Notes under the pieces: model-generated
Database searches by the model: none
The model's input: the letters and a program-made list of their open reading frames with translations, nothing else
What the model was told of the DNA's origin: nothing
Assembly (NCBI GenBank): GCA_039545275.1
Contig: BCHS01000012.1
Location: forward strand, 186,001-250,000
Direction: 5' to 3'
Origin: Pseudomicrostroma phylloplanum
Taxonomy: Eukaryota > Basidiomycota > Exobasidiomycetes > Microstromatales
DNA: 64,000 nt
Program-made: the position numbers and the translations under genes
Shown: piece after piece, positions 1-11,287 of the stretch
Layout of the letters: each line of letters opens with the position of its first letter
How positions within the stretch are numbered: the first letter of the stretch is position 1

Positions 1-460
<460 letters not shown>

Positions 461-1020
461 TGTTCAAGGAAGAGAGCAGAGGGAGATGAGAGACAGGCGA
501 TGGTGAGAGCGAAGAGAGAGGGAAGGGCGGATGTAACAAGGGATGGAGACAAGGGAGAGCGAAGACGACTGGCCCAGCAGTGTACTCAGGCCTGAGCCTG
601 GTGATGGAGCGACCTTCGTATGCTCTGTGAGTTGGTCTCTCCCAGTATGCTTCTGTCCGAAGGGCAAGGCGCAGAAACCACCTCTAGCGCTGGTGTGGTC
701 GGCGAGTGTGAGTCAAGAAAGCGAGGAGGTAAGCGTATGGTGATGTGCAATAGGTATCTGGGTATAGGATGGCTAGCTTTTTGTACAGAGTGGTAGGAAG
801 GAAGCACTGCTGGTCACCGGCCACGGCGCCAAGGCGGACGGGCAAGACGAGCGGGAGTGGAGTCGGGCTCAGATTCTTGCGCGCCCAGTGCAAAGCAGGC
901 GTCGTCCGCCAGTGATGCCTGCCATCACCTAGCGCAAGTCGACAGAAGGTCAAAAGGATAAACGACACAGGATCATTGTGGAAGAAGAGAATTCGAGAAT
1001 GCAAAGACGAAGCACACACA
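461..1020. other. Intergenic: PAP1 promoter and 3' side of the DUF4203 gene
   Basis: 560 nt between the PAP1 start and the stop codon of the next leftward gene. Purine-rich stretches (GAGAGAGGGAAGGG type) lie just upstream of the PAP1 ATG. No convincing coding sequence or RNA gene was seen. Confidence 0.6.
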
Positions 1021-2731
1021 TTACGACAAATCTTCCTGCTTCCGCGGGTTCTCCAGATCGTTCGTCTGCTGCTGAGCTCGCTGGATCCGCTCAATAGCGT
1101 TCAGCAGGGATGGCGTAGCGGCAACCTGACCATGGGCTTGATGAGGAAAGCCATCCTCAGAGAAGGCTTTTACAGGAGGTAGCGCATTGCTCGAATACCT
1201 TCGTGGCAGCTCTTCGCTGGCCCTGTCCACGACCGTCGAGCCGCTCATAAGGCTGGGCGTCTGCGACGGCTGCGAGTCTGACGCATACGAAGGGATTTGG
1301 GGCATGCCGAGAGTTGCGTGCTTGGGTAGCGCGAGCTGCTGATAGCTTTCTCGCGGGTCGGTATAGAGGTCGTCCCTAGCGGGTTCGAAGTCGATGTCCT
1401 CTGTATCCCATTGCGGAAGGCCTCTGAGATTCGCCAGATCATCGTCCATGTCTCCCTCGTCTTCATGAGGAGTGTACCTAGCCGGTCGACGACCGGATCG
1501 TCTGAAACTTCGCACTGAAGATGTACGCTCAGTATACATCGGCTGATCTGCCAGGGGCGTACTTGCTCCTTCGCGAAATCCTCCATAGGCCGCAGGCGCT
1601 CCTTGGCGAAATCTCCCCTGTTCCTTCATGCGAGACCAGAGTGACTGTGGTCCCTCGAACATCCCCGCTCTCTCCTCCCCATGCGGTCTGTAGTGCTCCG
1701 TCTCAGGGACGTAGCGAGCGCTAGGTCTCCCTCCGGACTCTTTCTCCAGCTGATCAGCGTACACGCCTAGATAGTCGTTCCACTGCTCGGCTACCTCCTC
1801 CTCAGCACAGTGATGGAAGTACCATTCGAAGGCTGTTCCGGCCAAGATGAGCAGTATGGCGCCGGCAATGTAGCCCTTGAAGGCTACTTTACCCCACTGC
1901 TGCACAGTGATCGCCTCTGAAGTGCCAAGATCAGGTGCGAAGAGGAGAGTCCAGAGATCGACCCAGGACTCCGACGTAGCCACGGGTGGGGTAAAGAGGG
2001 CAATGCCGTCCAGGAAGGTCATTGCGCCCACGAAGGATGTATTGATGTTCAGCAGCCAACCCTTGACTTGTCTCCAGCGAGTCTTGGGCGGTACAAGCAG
2101 AGGGATAGTGAGCAGTAGCGCCGCAACCACGAGTAATGCCGCTCGAACCGTCAGGGTGTGAATGCCGCCGAGAGCCGTTAGCAGCAGAACAAGATTGATA
2201 CTGCCGAGGAGTCCTGTCACAACTCTGGAGAGAAATTCAAAGTGCCCGGTGAGCGGAGCGACAATGAGACCCGGTAGGAGCCAAGCGACCAGCAGGCCAC
2301 CGGGCGTCAGTGCCGAGCTTCGTCTGGTAGCAACACTAGTGATGGCCAAGAGCGAGAGGGATGTCCCTCCCAGGAACCCGATGACCAGACCTCCCACACC
2401 GGCTCCTAGGAGTCTTCGAGGTCGTTTGGCCGAGGATGTTGCAGAGCTTCCACGGCGGTAGGAAGCAAGCCAGCGAAAGGACACAAGCCCAAAGAAGAGG
2501 ACGAAAAGACCGCTCATGATCCATACAACGCCGAAGACGCTTTTGAAGCTCTTGTTCTCGTGCAGTAGCGCGGCCACTGTGATCAGGGAACAGGGCAGGT
2601 CAGCTTTGGATGAGAATTACCGACAATGACATGGACCTTCCCCACGAGGCAGGTAGCTGGGACTCACAGCTGAAGAAGGCATCTCGGCGGTTCAATGCTG
2701 CTGCGACAGGGTCTGCCTCATCGAGCCTCAT
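1021..2731 (-). CDS. DUF4203 (TM7S3/TMEM198-like) multi-pass membrane protein
   Basis: Predicted polytopic membrane protein of the DUF4203 family; function in fungi is not established. Exons 2731..2668 and 2576..1021 (91-nt intron, GTGAGT...CACAG) give 539 aa. About seven hydrophobic segments occupy roughly residues 32-285, including VVWIMSGLFVLFFGLV and LLGAGVGGLVIGFLGG, followed by a hydrophilic Ser/Arg/acidic tail of about 230 residues that is probably cytosolic. The start is uncertain. ATG 2731 is the only in-frame Met before the first TM. The upstream sequence is open but begins after a TAG without an ATG, and a CTTCAG acceptor at 2745..2744 would allow an earlier spliced exon, for example one carrying a signal peptide as many relatives have. 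The C-terminal half is disordered-looking and poorly conserved in type. Confidence 0.75.
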
Positions 2732-3241
2732 ACTGTGGTATGCCTGAAGAAAGGTCAATAGGCTGAGAAAGAGGTGGAATGGGATCAGACTGGTAAAGGG
2801 ATTGTGAGACCTCAAGAAGTGAACCGTAATGGATTCAGTGGAGCTCTCCCCTTTCCCCTGCCACACGAGGATCCTCTTGCCATCGAAAGGAGAAAGCTGG
2901 GGAGACAGTCTCGTCTCCACACAGAAGCAAGCGCAAGAATTGCGGCCGGCCCCTGTTCGCCGCCCGGTAGACTAGGGGCTCGAAGCGTCGCGGGCGGCTT
3001 CGGCGGAAGAAGATTCAACGGGCCGGTCATGACCAGTAAAGCTTACGACAGCCAGCTGTGCAGATCGTGCGGAAGATGGGATAATTGATTCCTTTGGTAT
3101 CAGAAGAATGATCGACAAGCCGAGCTTACATACGTCTGCAACAGCCTTGTGTTGTTTCAGCATATCCCTCCCCCCTGACTCCTTGCTCAACCTAGCCAAA
3201 CCTGAGCCTTTCCATCTTCGTACTGTGTTTCTTTTATGACT
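2732..3241. other. Intergenic: upstream of DUF4203 gene, downstream of VIP1-like gene
   Basis: About 510 nt. It may hide a short 5' exon of the DUF4203 gene: GTAAGC donors on the minus strand occur near 3129 and 3045, and an acceptor at 2745..2744. No exon could be chosen with confidence. Confidence 0.45.
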
Positions 3242-4349
3242 TTAAGAGGTGGTGGTAACAGGAGCCGAGGTACCAGCAGCTCCAGTAGCTCCTCCCTTCT
3301 TCTTCTCTTCTGCGATCCTCTTTGCCTCTTCGTGAACATCGGTCACCGTCTTGGAGGCGTTTGTGTAGAGGGCGTGAATCCTGGGGTGGTTGGCAAAAGC
3401 GTTGTAGTACTGTGGAAGAGGAAGAGAGGGTACAAAGATAGCGGCATAAGTATATGTATCCCCCTATCGCGGTATCCACTCCCAGGGTCCTACTCACCTC
3501 TGTCATCTTGGACCAAGCAAAGTCTGTCTTGGCCTTGACCTCTGGTCTGTCCAGCTGCGATTGCACCTGGCCCTGGAGATGCCTCACCAGACTGGGCTGC
3601 TGAGCGCTTCCCTGTGTGGCAGCGTGCTCTCCCTGTGCGTCCGGCTGAGGTACAGTGGTGGTGAGCTTGTCTGCATTGGCGGCGCCACTGCCGGGGAGGG
3701 GGGTAGCTGAGGCCTCCTTCTCACTGGCAGCTTCGGTCGCTGCTGGGCCAGATGGAGTTCCCTCGGTCTTGGTCGTAGTTGGCTGAGTCGAGGTGCCCTT
3801 GACGACGCGCTCTCCAAGCGATCGGTCGAGCTGCGAAAGGTAAGTCTTGAAAGTATCGGTGAGGCCGTGCTTGTTGTCTAGGTCAATGGCATGCTTGGTG
3901 ACCTCGTCGGTGAGACCGTAGCCATGAGCGAGGAGCTCTGCTACGACGGCGGTGCGAGGCTTGTCCTCCTGGCCCAAGGTCGACGTAGGAACGGCAGATG
4001 TGGCGGTGGCAGACTTTGTCGAGGACCCAGTGGGGGAGACTGACAGAGGAGAGCCATCCAGGGAACCACCGTGTAGCCTAATGTGAAGCAGGAGAGGCGG
4101 AGGGAAGGTGGTCAGCGAGCGTATAACACACAAAGAACATCGGGCTCGACAAGACTGGCTGGGCTCTACTCACATGGTGGCGGTGCTGGCGGCACTGTCC
4201 TTTGCGAATGTGATGATGGCCTTTTGCTTTCCATCTGCGGCGGGGGAAAGCTCCAGCGAGGACACTGATCCACAGAAGCTGAAGAAGTCCTCCAGGGACT
4301 TCTTTGAAGTGGTGGAAGCGATGTTGGTGACTTGGACGGTGTTCGACAT
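3242..4349 (-). CDS. Vip1-like RRM protein
   Basis: RNA-recognition-motif protein of the fungal Vip1 family, often annotated as an actin-cytoskeleton-associated protein; the exact role is unknown. Exons 4349..4174, 4077..3498 and 3409..3242, with introns of 96 and 88 nt that have GTGAGT donors. The start is ATG 4349, giving MSNTVQVTNIAS, beta-1 of an RRM. The RRM runs through LEDFFSFCGSV and KQKAIITFAKDSAASTA, and the first intron falls inside it, joining to MLHGGSLDG. A central segment (LLAHGYGLTDEVTKHAIDLDNKHGL) is the second conserved block of this family. A Thr/Ala/Pro-rich linker follows, then an amphipathic segment (ALYTNASKTVTDVHEEAKRI) in the last exon. An alternative upstream Met is in frame but lies outside the domain. 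The family assignment is good; the molecular function is inferred. Confidence 0.87.
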
Positions 4350-5103
4350 GATGGGCGGGGTGGTAGTGGTTCTTGGGTGGTGTTGGTGTGGTGAGTGACC
4401 GAGGAAGAAGGAATAAGAGGAGGCAAGAATGTGAATCTTCGTCACTCATGCCTCCACCCAGTCCGCCTCCTGCAGCCGGTCTGGCGCTGCTCAGCTCTGC
4501 TCCGCCCTGAGCACAGCCTGGCTGCTACGCCGTGCCTTGCCCTGCTCAACCTCGCAGACGTGGAGAGAGAGCCAAGGAGCATCGCTGCAGACCAGACGAC
4601 GTGGACCTTGGAATATCTGAGGGTACAGTCTACTCAGCCTTGTCCATCGGTATGCCCTTGGATACCTAGCCTACCGCTCCCCGTCCCCCCCTGAGTCGCG
4701 GCCCCAACTATAATCGCTACCCGCGCCTGGCCGGCTGCTCCCCGCCTGCGACTGTCTGGGGCACACCGCCTGGCCCGTCCGCCATGCAGCTGAGGCGGAC
4801 GCAGGCTCCAGCCCGCATTGTCTAATCTGGGCACAAGGGTCCTCGCCGTCCATCCATCCAGCTCGCCATCCTACCACTTCACCACGCAATCATCTTCACA
4901 GCAGCAGCATCTCAGTCCCTCTTTACCTTCGTCACAGCGACTTGGACGTGGCCCCGCTTCTTTTCGAGACCGCGAGCCGATTCAGACTCGCCGGTAATTC
5001 TCCTTTTCTTGGGCTTGAGCGTCTCTAGCACTCATCCACCTAGACGGTCACCTGTTCACCTTATAGCATTGACCACTCTTCGAACCACTTCCACCTTCAC
5101 ACC
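4350..5103. other. Divergent intergenic region between VIP1-like gene and the 698-aa gene
   Basis: About 750 nt between two divergent starts, so it carries both promoters. It is pyrimidine-rich with CT tracts near 4940-5100, typical of fungal 5' leaders. No gene was recognised. Confidence 0.6.
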
Positions 5104-7200
5104 ATGGCATTCATCCAGCAAGGGCCTCGTAGGCCTCGTCAAGCTTCGCGCCCGCAAGAAGACTCGTCCGCTTCTACAAGTCTTACAGAGACTGGATCAA
5201 CATCGTATCACTCGCTACGTCCATCTACCGTATCCAGTAGGACCGCCACTGCGCAGGACTGGAGCATAGTGTTTCCAGGCAGGACGAGATCAGATCCTCA
5301 TGCGCATCTCGTTGACATTGCTCAAACCGTCATCCCGTCACACGATGGAACAGGAATCTTTGGAGAATCAGACACCGTCAGTGGCAGTACCTCGCTCACT
5401 TCGGCTGCCTCTTCGTCGGACCAAGTCCCGGGCTCGAGCAGCTCCGTGCAAGACTACAGCTACCACGAAGAGGACGATAACTTCTTCTTGGACGACTACG
5501 CCGAAGAGGGCTCAACGTCCAGCTCATCGGGCCGGCCCCCATCCCTCCTCTCCTCTGCCAATGGGGGAACAGACCATGCATACACCCGTGGCAGCAACGC
5601 CAGCACCGATCGTAGCCCGTCAGCGGACGCTCCGCTTTCCCCCTCACTCTCACACTTCTCTTTTGACGATGACGATGCACCTCGACCCGCATGGTCTTGG
5701 CAACAGGCTGGCGAGACACGCGTCCTAGCCTCTACCACTCCCCGCCAGCGAAGTCCCGGCCGCAACCCTGCCCCTTTCCAATCCTCTATTGTCTACGCCT
5801 CTGATTCAGAGGCAGAAGAGGTGGAACTCTCGGAGAGTCTACAACAGCCTGAAGACACTCGCTCTCGCCCTCACTACGACGATGCCCAGTACGAAGAAGC
5901 CTTGGCCTCTGCCCCTTTTGCGATGTCAGCCGGACTGCTGCCGCGCCGTGCTTCGCCGATCAACCGGACTGCTGCACGCCCAGACCATGCATCCTCTCTC
6001 TTCAGTGGGAGTCAAGTATCGGCAGGCTTCAAGCGAAGGCATCGTAGGCAGCACGATGGCGAAAGCGTCAGGAGCAGCAAGAGCAGACGTAGCGAGGGCA
6101 CATTCGGTCTGCTTGATGCTGTAGTATCTAACTCTCACAGAAGAGCCGCAAAGTCCAGTCACAGCCCAAGACTGTCTGCTACATCAGCGAGACACCTGGA
6201 GGCACATCAACGTCATTCGAAAGCCCCGGCCGGTCCGGCTCCTCCTACATCCCTAAGCAAGAAGGAGAAGGTTGCAAAGCTCTTCGGCAGGCTGTTCGAT
6301 GTAGACCCAGACGTCTACAACTCATTGATGTATGACGAAGGTCCGCTAGCCCTTACTCACGAGGAGCGACACGAGAGGGTCCGACAGACGCCCACCTTTG
6401 GATTCGACCACGAGCAGTCAGAGGTCGGTGGTGATGCCAGCATCGGCGGCAAGCGATGGAAGGAGCTCATCGACGGTCGCATCGTGGAGGACTTGGAGGG
6501 TGAAGAGGGCAGCGTCAGCGAGGAGGCTGACCTACGGGAAGCCCAACGAATCGAGCAAGAGGTGGGTCCCGCTCCGGTTCACAATTTCAACCCGATCTCT
6601 GCTCTGAGCAGAGCAGACTGGTCCAGTGTCAGGCCTGCGGCCTCAACAGCAAGTCCGCCTCGCGACTTGGGCCAAGCCGACCCCACTCTTCAAGAAGCCA
6701 TCCGCCATACCATCTCTCGATCCGTCGAGAGCAGCCAGCTGCTCCCGGGGGATGTTTCGGCGACCCTAAGCCAGATTGCGCCCGATCTTCCGGCGATCCT
6801 TACTTCGACTGCAGGCACCTTGCACGACGTGATGCCGTACTTTGTGCCGTACAGCTGGCGGCTGCTGATGAGGCTCGTTCGGGAGTGGCGCAGTGAAGAA
6901 GGGAGGAGAGACAAGAGCCCCTCGCAGAAGGACAGCCCTCAAAGCGCAAGTGAGGATCGAAGCGTACAAGACGCCCCCTCCACTAGCGCTCGGGCTGAGA
7001 GTGCTGTTCCCGACGAGGCGTACGAGAGTGGGCGAGACAGGTCGTTGGATGCATCTTCAGGCGGAAGAGGGAGGAGCCGAGAGCGCAAGCACCTGTACGA
7101 CTCTGTAGGCTCCAGCTGGAGTCTGGCGGCCTCCACCGCGACGGCTTCGACGGGCCTTACGACCAGAGGCGAAGAAAGTGGCAGGGTAGTGGGTGAATGA
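5104..7200 (+). CDS. Unrecognised 698-aa Ser-rich protein
   Basis: Single-exon reading frame with an ATG in good context (CACACCATGG). I do not recognise a family. Residues 1-370 are low-complexity, rich in Ser, Thr, Asp and Glu, with basic patches (FKRRHRRQ, SSKSRRS) that could be nuclear-localisation signals. Two blocks look folded and worth a profile search: about residues 387-425, containing KLFGRLFDVDPDVYNSLMYD, and about residues 520-600, containing HTISRSVESSQLLPGDVS and then a moderately hydrophobic stretch (PYFVPYSWRLLMRLVREW) that could be a membrane-associated helix. The tail (about 600-698) is Arg/Ser-rich. It is transcribed divergently from the VIP1-like gene. It is probably a real gene because the frame is long, has a clean start, and amino-acid bias is consistent from end to end. 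Function unknown. Confidence 0.8.
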   Translation: MAFIQQGPRRPRQASRPQEDSSASTSLTETGSTSYHSLRPSTVSSRTATAQDWSIVFPGRTRSDPHAHLVDIAQTVIPSHDGTGIFGESDTVSGSTSLTSAASSSDQVPGSSSSVQDYSYHEEDDNFFLDDYAEEGSTSSSSGRPPSLLSSANGGTDHAYTRGSNASTDRSPSADAPLSPSLSHFSFDDDDAPRPAWSWQQAGETRVLASTTPRQRSPGRNPAPFQSSIVYASDSEAEEVELSESLQQPEDTRSRPHYDDAQYEEALASAPFAMSAGLLPRRASPINRTAARPDHASSLFSGSQVSAGFKRRHRRQHDGESVRSSKSRRSEGTFGLLDAVVSNSHRRAAKSSHSPRLSATSARHLEAHQRHSKAPAGPAPPTSLSKKEKVAKLFGRLFDVDPDVYNSLMYDEGPLALTHEERHERVRQTPTFGFDHEQSEVGGDASIGGKRWKELIDGRIVEDLEGEEGSVSEEADLREAQRIEQEVGPAPVHNFNPISALSRADWSSVRPAASTASPPRDLGQADPTLQEAIRHTISRSVESSQLLPGDVSATLSQIAPDLPAILTSTAGTLHDVMPYFVPYSWRLLMRLVREWRSEEGRRDKSPSQKDSPQSASEDRSVQDAPSTSARAESAVPDEAYESGRDRSLDASSGGRGRSRERKHLYDSVGSSWSLAASTATASTGLTTRGEESGRVVGE

Positions 7201-7369
7201 GCGCCATGACTCGCCTGTACTACACTCGTTGCCGCGACTTCGTCTAATCATCGATCCCCGCATTGTCCGATATATCTTGATGCCTCACTGCAGTGCTACT
7301 CTGTCTGTCTGGTCTGATTCGATCCGAAGTCTTGGCACTAATCTTGCCTGCCTCTACCCCGTCCTGCAC

Positions 7370-7659
7370 TCATCGGGGACTGTTGTCCGATGCCCGATGC
7401 CCAATGCACCGCTCGCCGCTGAGCCAAGAAGGTACAATCTGCCTCGTCTGACAGGGCCGATGGTGAGTGACACCAGGGTGCAACGCAGGCCAAGCCGGCC
7501 GTACGTACGTAAGAGCGGCAGAGGACTTACCTTCTGAAGCCTCACCGCCGTCGCCTCATCTCCGGTCGTCTCAAGTCCGTGGTTCCGCCTGGCAAGCGTG
7601 GAGGCCTCGGGGCGGAAGGCGGAGAGAGAACGGAGTGTTGCTTTGAGCGGGAAGGCCAT
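7370..7659 (-). CDS. Candidate small two-exon protein with mitochondrial-presequence-like start
   Basis: Proposed exons 7659..7531 and 7447..7370 separated by an 83-nt intron with a strong GTAAGT donor, a CTCAC branch-like site and a CTGTCAG acceptor. The product is 68 aa. Its first 30 residues ([15 protein letters not shown] and on) are rich in Arg, Ser, Ala and Leu with no acidic residue before about position 17, as in matrix-targeting presequences. A second in-frame Met lies upstream at 7683. A different acceptor (ACAACAG, ending near 7381) would give a different C-terminus ending RGRGRQD. It lies divergent to the chitin synthase gene and just downstream of the 698-aa gene. I do not recognise the mature part, and the gene could be an intron-containing UTR or noncoding transcript instead. 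Confidence 0.35.
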
Positions 7660-8067
7660 GCGATGCACTCGCGCGGCGTCCATTCACGCTTCCGCCGCCC
7701 TGGACAGCTTCTGGGCAATGGCGGCTTGCACCACCATCACCGCCTCACCCGACCAGCTTTGGACCCTTTCTTCTGTATCCTTTCCACTCTTGACTCTCGC
7801 TCCTTCTATCTTCCAGCTCGCAGCTACTTGTGCTTCGTATACCCTCAAGGCTGCGCTACATACCTCGAAGACTTCGACCACTCTCGGCGGCTCCTTTCGC
7901 CGTTACAAGAGACAAAGAAGGAGGTCCCTGCACACTTGCGCTCATTCATTACCGGCTGTGAATATCGTCCCTTTGCTCTGCAACGTCAGACAAATCGATC
8001 GTGGATTGTAACAGGGAAGCAAACAAACAAACAATCAGGTCAATCAGGTCACGATCAAACGCCGGCC
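7660..8067. promoter_or_regulatory. Chitin synthase 5' leader/promoter region
   Basis: 408 nt upstream of the chitin synthase ATG. The distal part is CT-rich. Near 8020-8055 there is an AAAC-repeat run followed by two direct copies of AATCAGGTC (about 8033-8050). The frame is open upstream of the chosen ATG but lacks a family-like N-terminus, so it is treated as leader. Confidence 0.45.
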
Positions 8068-11000
8068 ATGCCGCCACGATATATGACGCCAGACCCCTTT
8101 GCCGGTGACGCAGCCGATGGCACAGGAGGCGACAATGGGCCCTCCCCACCACGCCCACCACATGGACAGGGGCCGGTGCCAGGGGCACGATTGCCTTCTG
8201 CGGGACACAGACCTCCCCCGCCTGCTCCTCCTTCCCAAGCTTACCCTACCTACGACTCGCAATCGGATACTGTACACGTACAACAGCAACCTCCCATCTC
8301 TTACGCATACCAAGAACCTGGAGGCGACCCTAATACGTCACGCCTGCCACCCCAAGTCTCCTTTGCGCCTACACCAGCTCTTCCACCGCAGAGCAGTACA
8401 TTCCACAACGGCCCACGCTTCCCTAGTGCGCCAGCCTACCCGCCCACACCCGCCCCGCATACTGCCTATCCCTACAACGGCGCGTCCTCCGACGGGCATC
8501 GCAACGTTACCAACCCCTTTGAGAACACGCCTCAGGTCTCCGTCTCGGGGCATTTCCCTCAGGGGGGCGTCATGATGACACAAGCTCCCGATGACGGCAA
8601 CAGCTATTATCACGACGATGGCGGTGACGTTCCGCTCCTGAGTGCTGGACAGAACTACGGGTATGCACCCGCGTCGGCCTTTACGCCCGATGGACACCTC
8701 ATCTCTGGCGCAGGCGTTCAGCAGTGGGCAGATGCAGACGGTATCGAGGATGACGATGCTGTGGATGGCGGAGCTAGAGGCAGGAAAATGCTCGGAGAGG
8801 GCGGGGATGTAGGGAGCGAAGATTATTTCCCCGGAGGCTGGGCCAGTAATGCCAGCAATGCCGAAGACGGAGCTGGCAGGATCCGCTACGGACGGATACC
8901 GCAAAGAGTCCCGCGACGGTACAAGACTCTGAAGCGAGTCGAGCTCTACCACGGTAATCTGGTCCTCGACTGTCCTGTCCCTTCGCGGCTGCTCGAGCGC
9001 CTGAACGACCGTGAGTCGAGAGAATTCACCCACATGAGGTACACAGCAGCCACCTGCGACCCCGACAAGTTCAAAGAGGAGCGTTACACACTGCGCCAAG
9101 TTCTCTTTGATCCGCCTCGTCGGACAGAGCTCTTTATCGTCCTCACCATGTACAATGAAGATGAAGAGCTCTTCTGTCGGACTCTGCATGGAGTTATGAC
9201 CAACATTGCTCATCTCTGCACCCGCGAACGATCCAAGACGTGGGGCAAGGACGGATGGAAGAAGGTCGTGGTGTGCATCGTCTCGGACGGTCGTCTCAAG
9301 ATCAACGCCAGGGTCCTCTCGGTCCTCGCTGCCATGGGCGTGTATCAGGAGGGCGTGGGAAAGAACGTAGTCAATGGCAAGCCAGTGACGGCGCACATCT
9401 ACGAGTACACCACGCAGCTCAGTGTGGATCCTGATCTCAAATTCAGGGGTAGGGAGAAGGGGATCATGCCGGTGCAGATCTTGTTCTGCCTCAAGGAGAG
9501 GAATCAGAAGAAGATCAACAGTCATAGGTGGTTCTTCAATGGTGAGTAGGCCGCGAGATGAGCATATATGCGGCTGTATGAAAGAGACTGATCTTGTCAT
9601 TGCCCGTATCAATCCCTCTCTCAGCCTTTGGCTCAATCCTACAGCCCAATGTCTGTGTCCTCTTGGATGTAGGTACCATGCCCAGGTCGAAGAGCATCTA
9701 CCACCTCTGGAAAGCCTTCGATATCAACTCCAACGTCGCCGGAGCTTGTGGTGAAATCGTTGCACTCAAGGGAAAGCTCTGGACCGGTCTCTTGANCCCC
9801 CTAGTAGCAGCACAGAACTTCGAATACAAGATGTCGAATATTCTTGACAAGCCGATGGAGTCCGTGTTCGGATACATCAGCGTCTTGCCGGGAGCTTTCT
9901 CGGCCTACCGGTATCTGAGTCTGCAGAATGATGCGCTAGGCCAAGGACCGCTTGCTTCGTACTTCAAGGGCGAGACGCTGCATGGTGGTTCGACGGATGC
10001 TGACATCTTCACGAGCAACATGTACTTGGCCGAGGATCGTATCCTCTGCTGGGAGCTCTGCGCAAAGCGAGACAGCGCCTGGATCCTCCACTACGTCAAG
10101 TCTGCCCAAGCAGTCACTGATGTACCGAACAGCGTTCCCGAGCTCATCTCTCAGCGTCGTCGCTGGCTCAACGGGTCCTTCTTTGCCGGCATCCACTCCA
10201 TTGTCAAGTTCGGTTACATCTACCGGAGCTCGCACTCCTTCTGGCGCAAGTTTGCACTGCACATCGAGCTCATCTACCAGACGATCCAGCTCATCTTCAG
10301 CTGGTTTGGTATGGCCAACTTCTTCGTCGCCTTCAGTATCCTCTCAACTGCCGTTGCTGATATTACTCCCGCCCTTCGCATCCCCGGAATCGTCCTCACC
10401 TACGTCTACGTCGCTCTAATCGTCTTCAACTTCCTTCTAGCCATGGGCAACCGGCCTGCGGGCTCCAAATGGGCCTACGTCGTCTCTATGAGCGTCTTTG
10501 CTCTCCTGACAGTCTGGATGACCGGCGTAGCCATCTTCCTCGCCGTTCATGCCATTTCGCAAAACGTATCCGAAGGAATGAGCGCTGCCCAGCTCTTTAC
10601 AGACAAGATCTTTGTCAACATTGTCATCTCCCTCGTCGCCACGTATGGAGTCTGGCTCATCAGTAGTATCCTCTCCCTTGAGCCATGGCACATGTTCACC
10701 AGTATCATCCAGTACCTCTTGATGGCCCCAAGCTTCGTAAACGTCATCAACATCTACGCCTTTTGCAATACCCACGACGTCTCCTGGGGTACAAAGGGAT
10801 CCGACAAGGTCTCTACCGACTTGGGAGTCGTCTCTGCCGCGAGTGCCGGTGCGAATGAGGTTGACGTGGCGGTTCCCACCGAGGCCAAGGACCTAGACTC
10901 GATCTACTCGGACGCGATCCATGTTTTGTCCACCAAGCCTCCACGAGTGGAGAAGGCGGTGGACCTGGAGCAGAAGCAGAAGGACTATTATGCCACGGTC

Positions 11001-11287
11001 AGGACAAACGTCGTCTCTGTATGGGCGATAAGTAATGCTGCGCTGGCCATTGCGATTATTAATGCGGGCTCGACGAATACAAAGATCACGTACATGGCCT
11101 TTTTGCTCTACTCGGTCGCGGCATTGGCCGCTTTCAGAATGGTGAGTAGCTTGGCTGGCCCATTCGCAGGTGGAGCGGCCATCGCGACGTGTGTGCTGAC
11201 TTCTCTTACTCCCTCCTTTTTCCCTCCCCTTTCTGTCAGGTGGGATGCATAATCTACCTCGCCAAGCGGATGCTCTCTGGAGAGTAG
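8068..11287 (+). CDS. CHS: Chitin synthase (division 1, class I/II-like)
   Basis: Membrane-bound GT2 enzyme that polymerises UDP-GlcNAc into chitin at the plasma membrane. Exons 8068..9541, 9625..11141 and 11240..11287 (introns 83 and 98 nt) give 1012 aa. Residues 1 to about 270 are a Pro/Gln/Tyr-rich disordered tail. The chitin synthase N-terminal domain begins around 274 ([19 protein letters not shown]). Then come [12 protein letters not shown], the donor-binding VCVLLDVGT, the catalytic [11 protein letters not shown] (about 625) and the acceptor/processivity motif QRRRWLNGS (about 667). Around seven hydrophobic segments follow, and the last 16 codons sit on a tiny third exon. ATG 8068 was chosen because it gives a compact start ([11 protein letters not shown]). 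The codon at 9795-9797 contains an ambiguous base (ANC); the family expects Asn there (LLNPLVAAQ). GPLASYF after [10 protein letters not shown] points to class I/II rather than III, but this is a by-eye judgement. Confidence 0.93.

Noticed and set aside
2744..2920. Hydrophobic N-terminal extension of the DUF4203 protein by read-through
   Set aside because: In frame but starts after a stop with only a GTG and no ATG, and crosses a good acceptor site; likely intron or leader.
7579..8067. N-terminal extension of chitin synthase by 163 codons
   Set aside because: No Met with good context, no conservation-like sequence, contains typical CT-rich leader; [11 protein letters not shown] start is more plausible.
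8338..9636. 432-codon open frame antisense to chitin synthase
   Set aside because: It overlaps the conserved catalytic exon; sequence has no family character and reflects codon bias of the sense gene.
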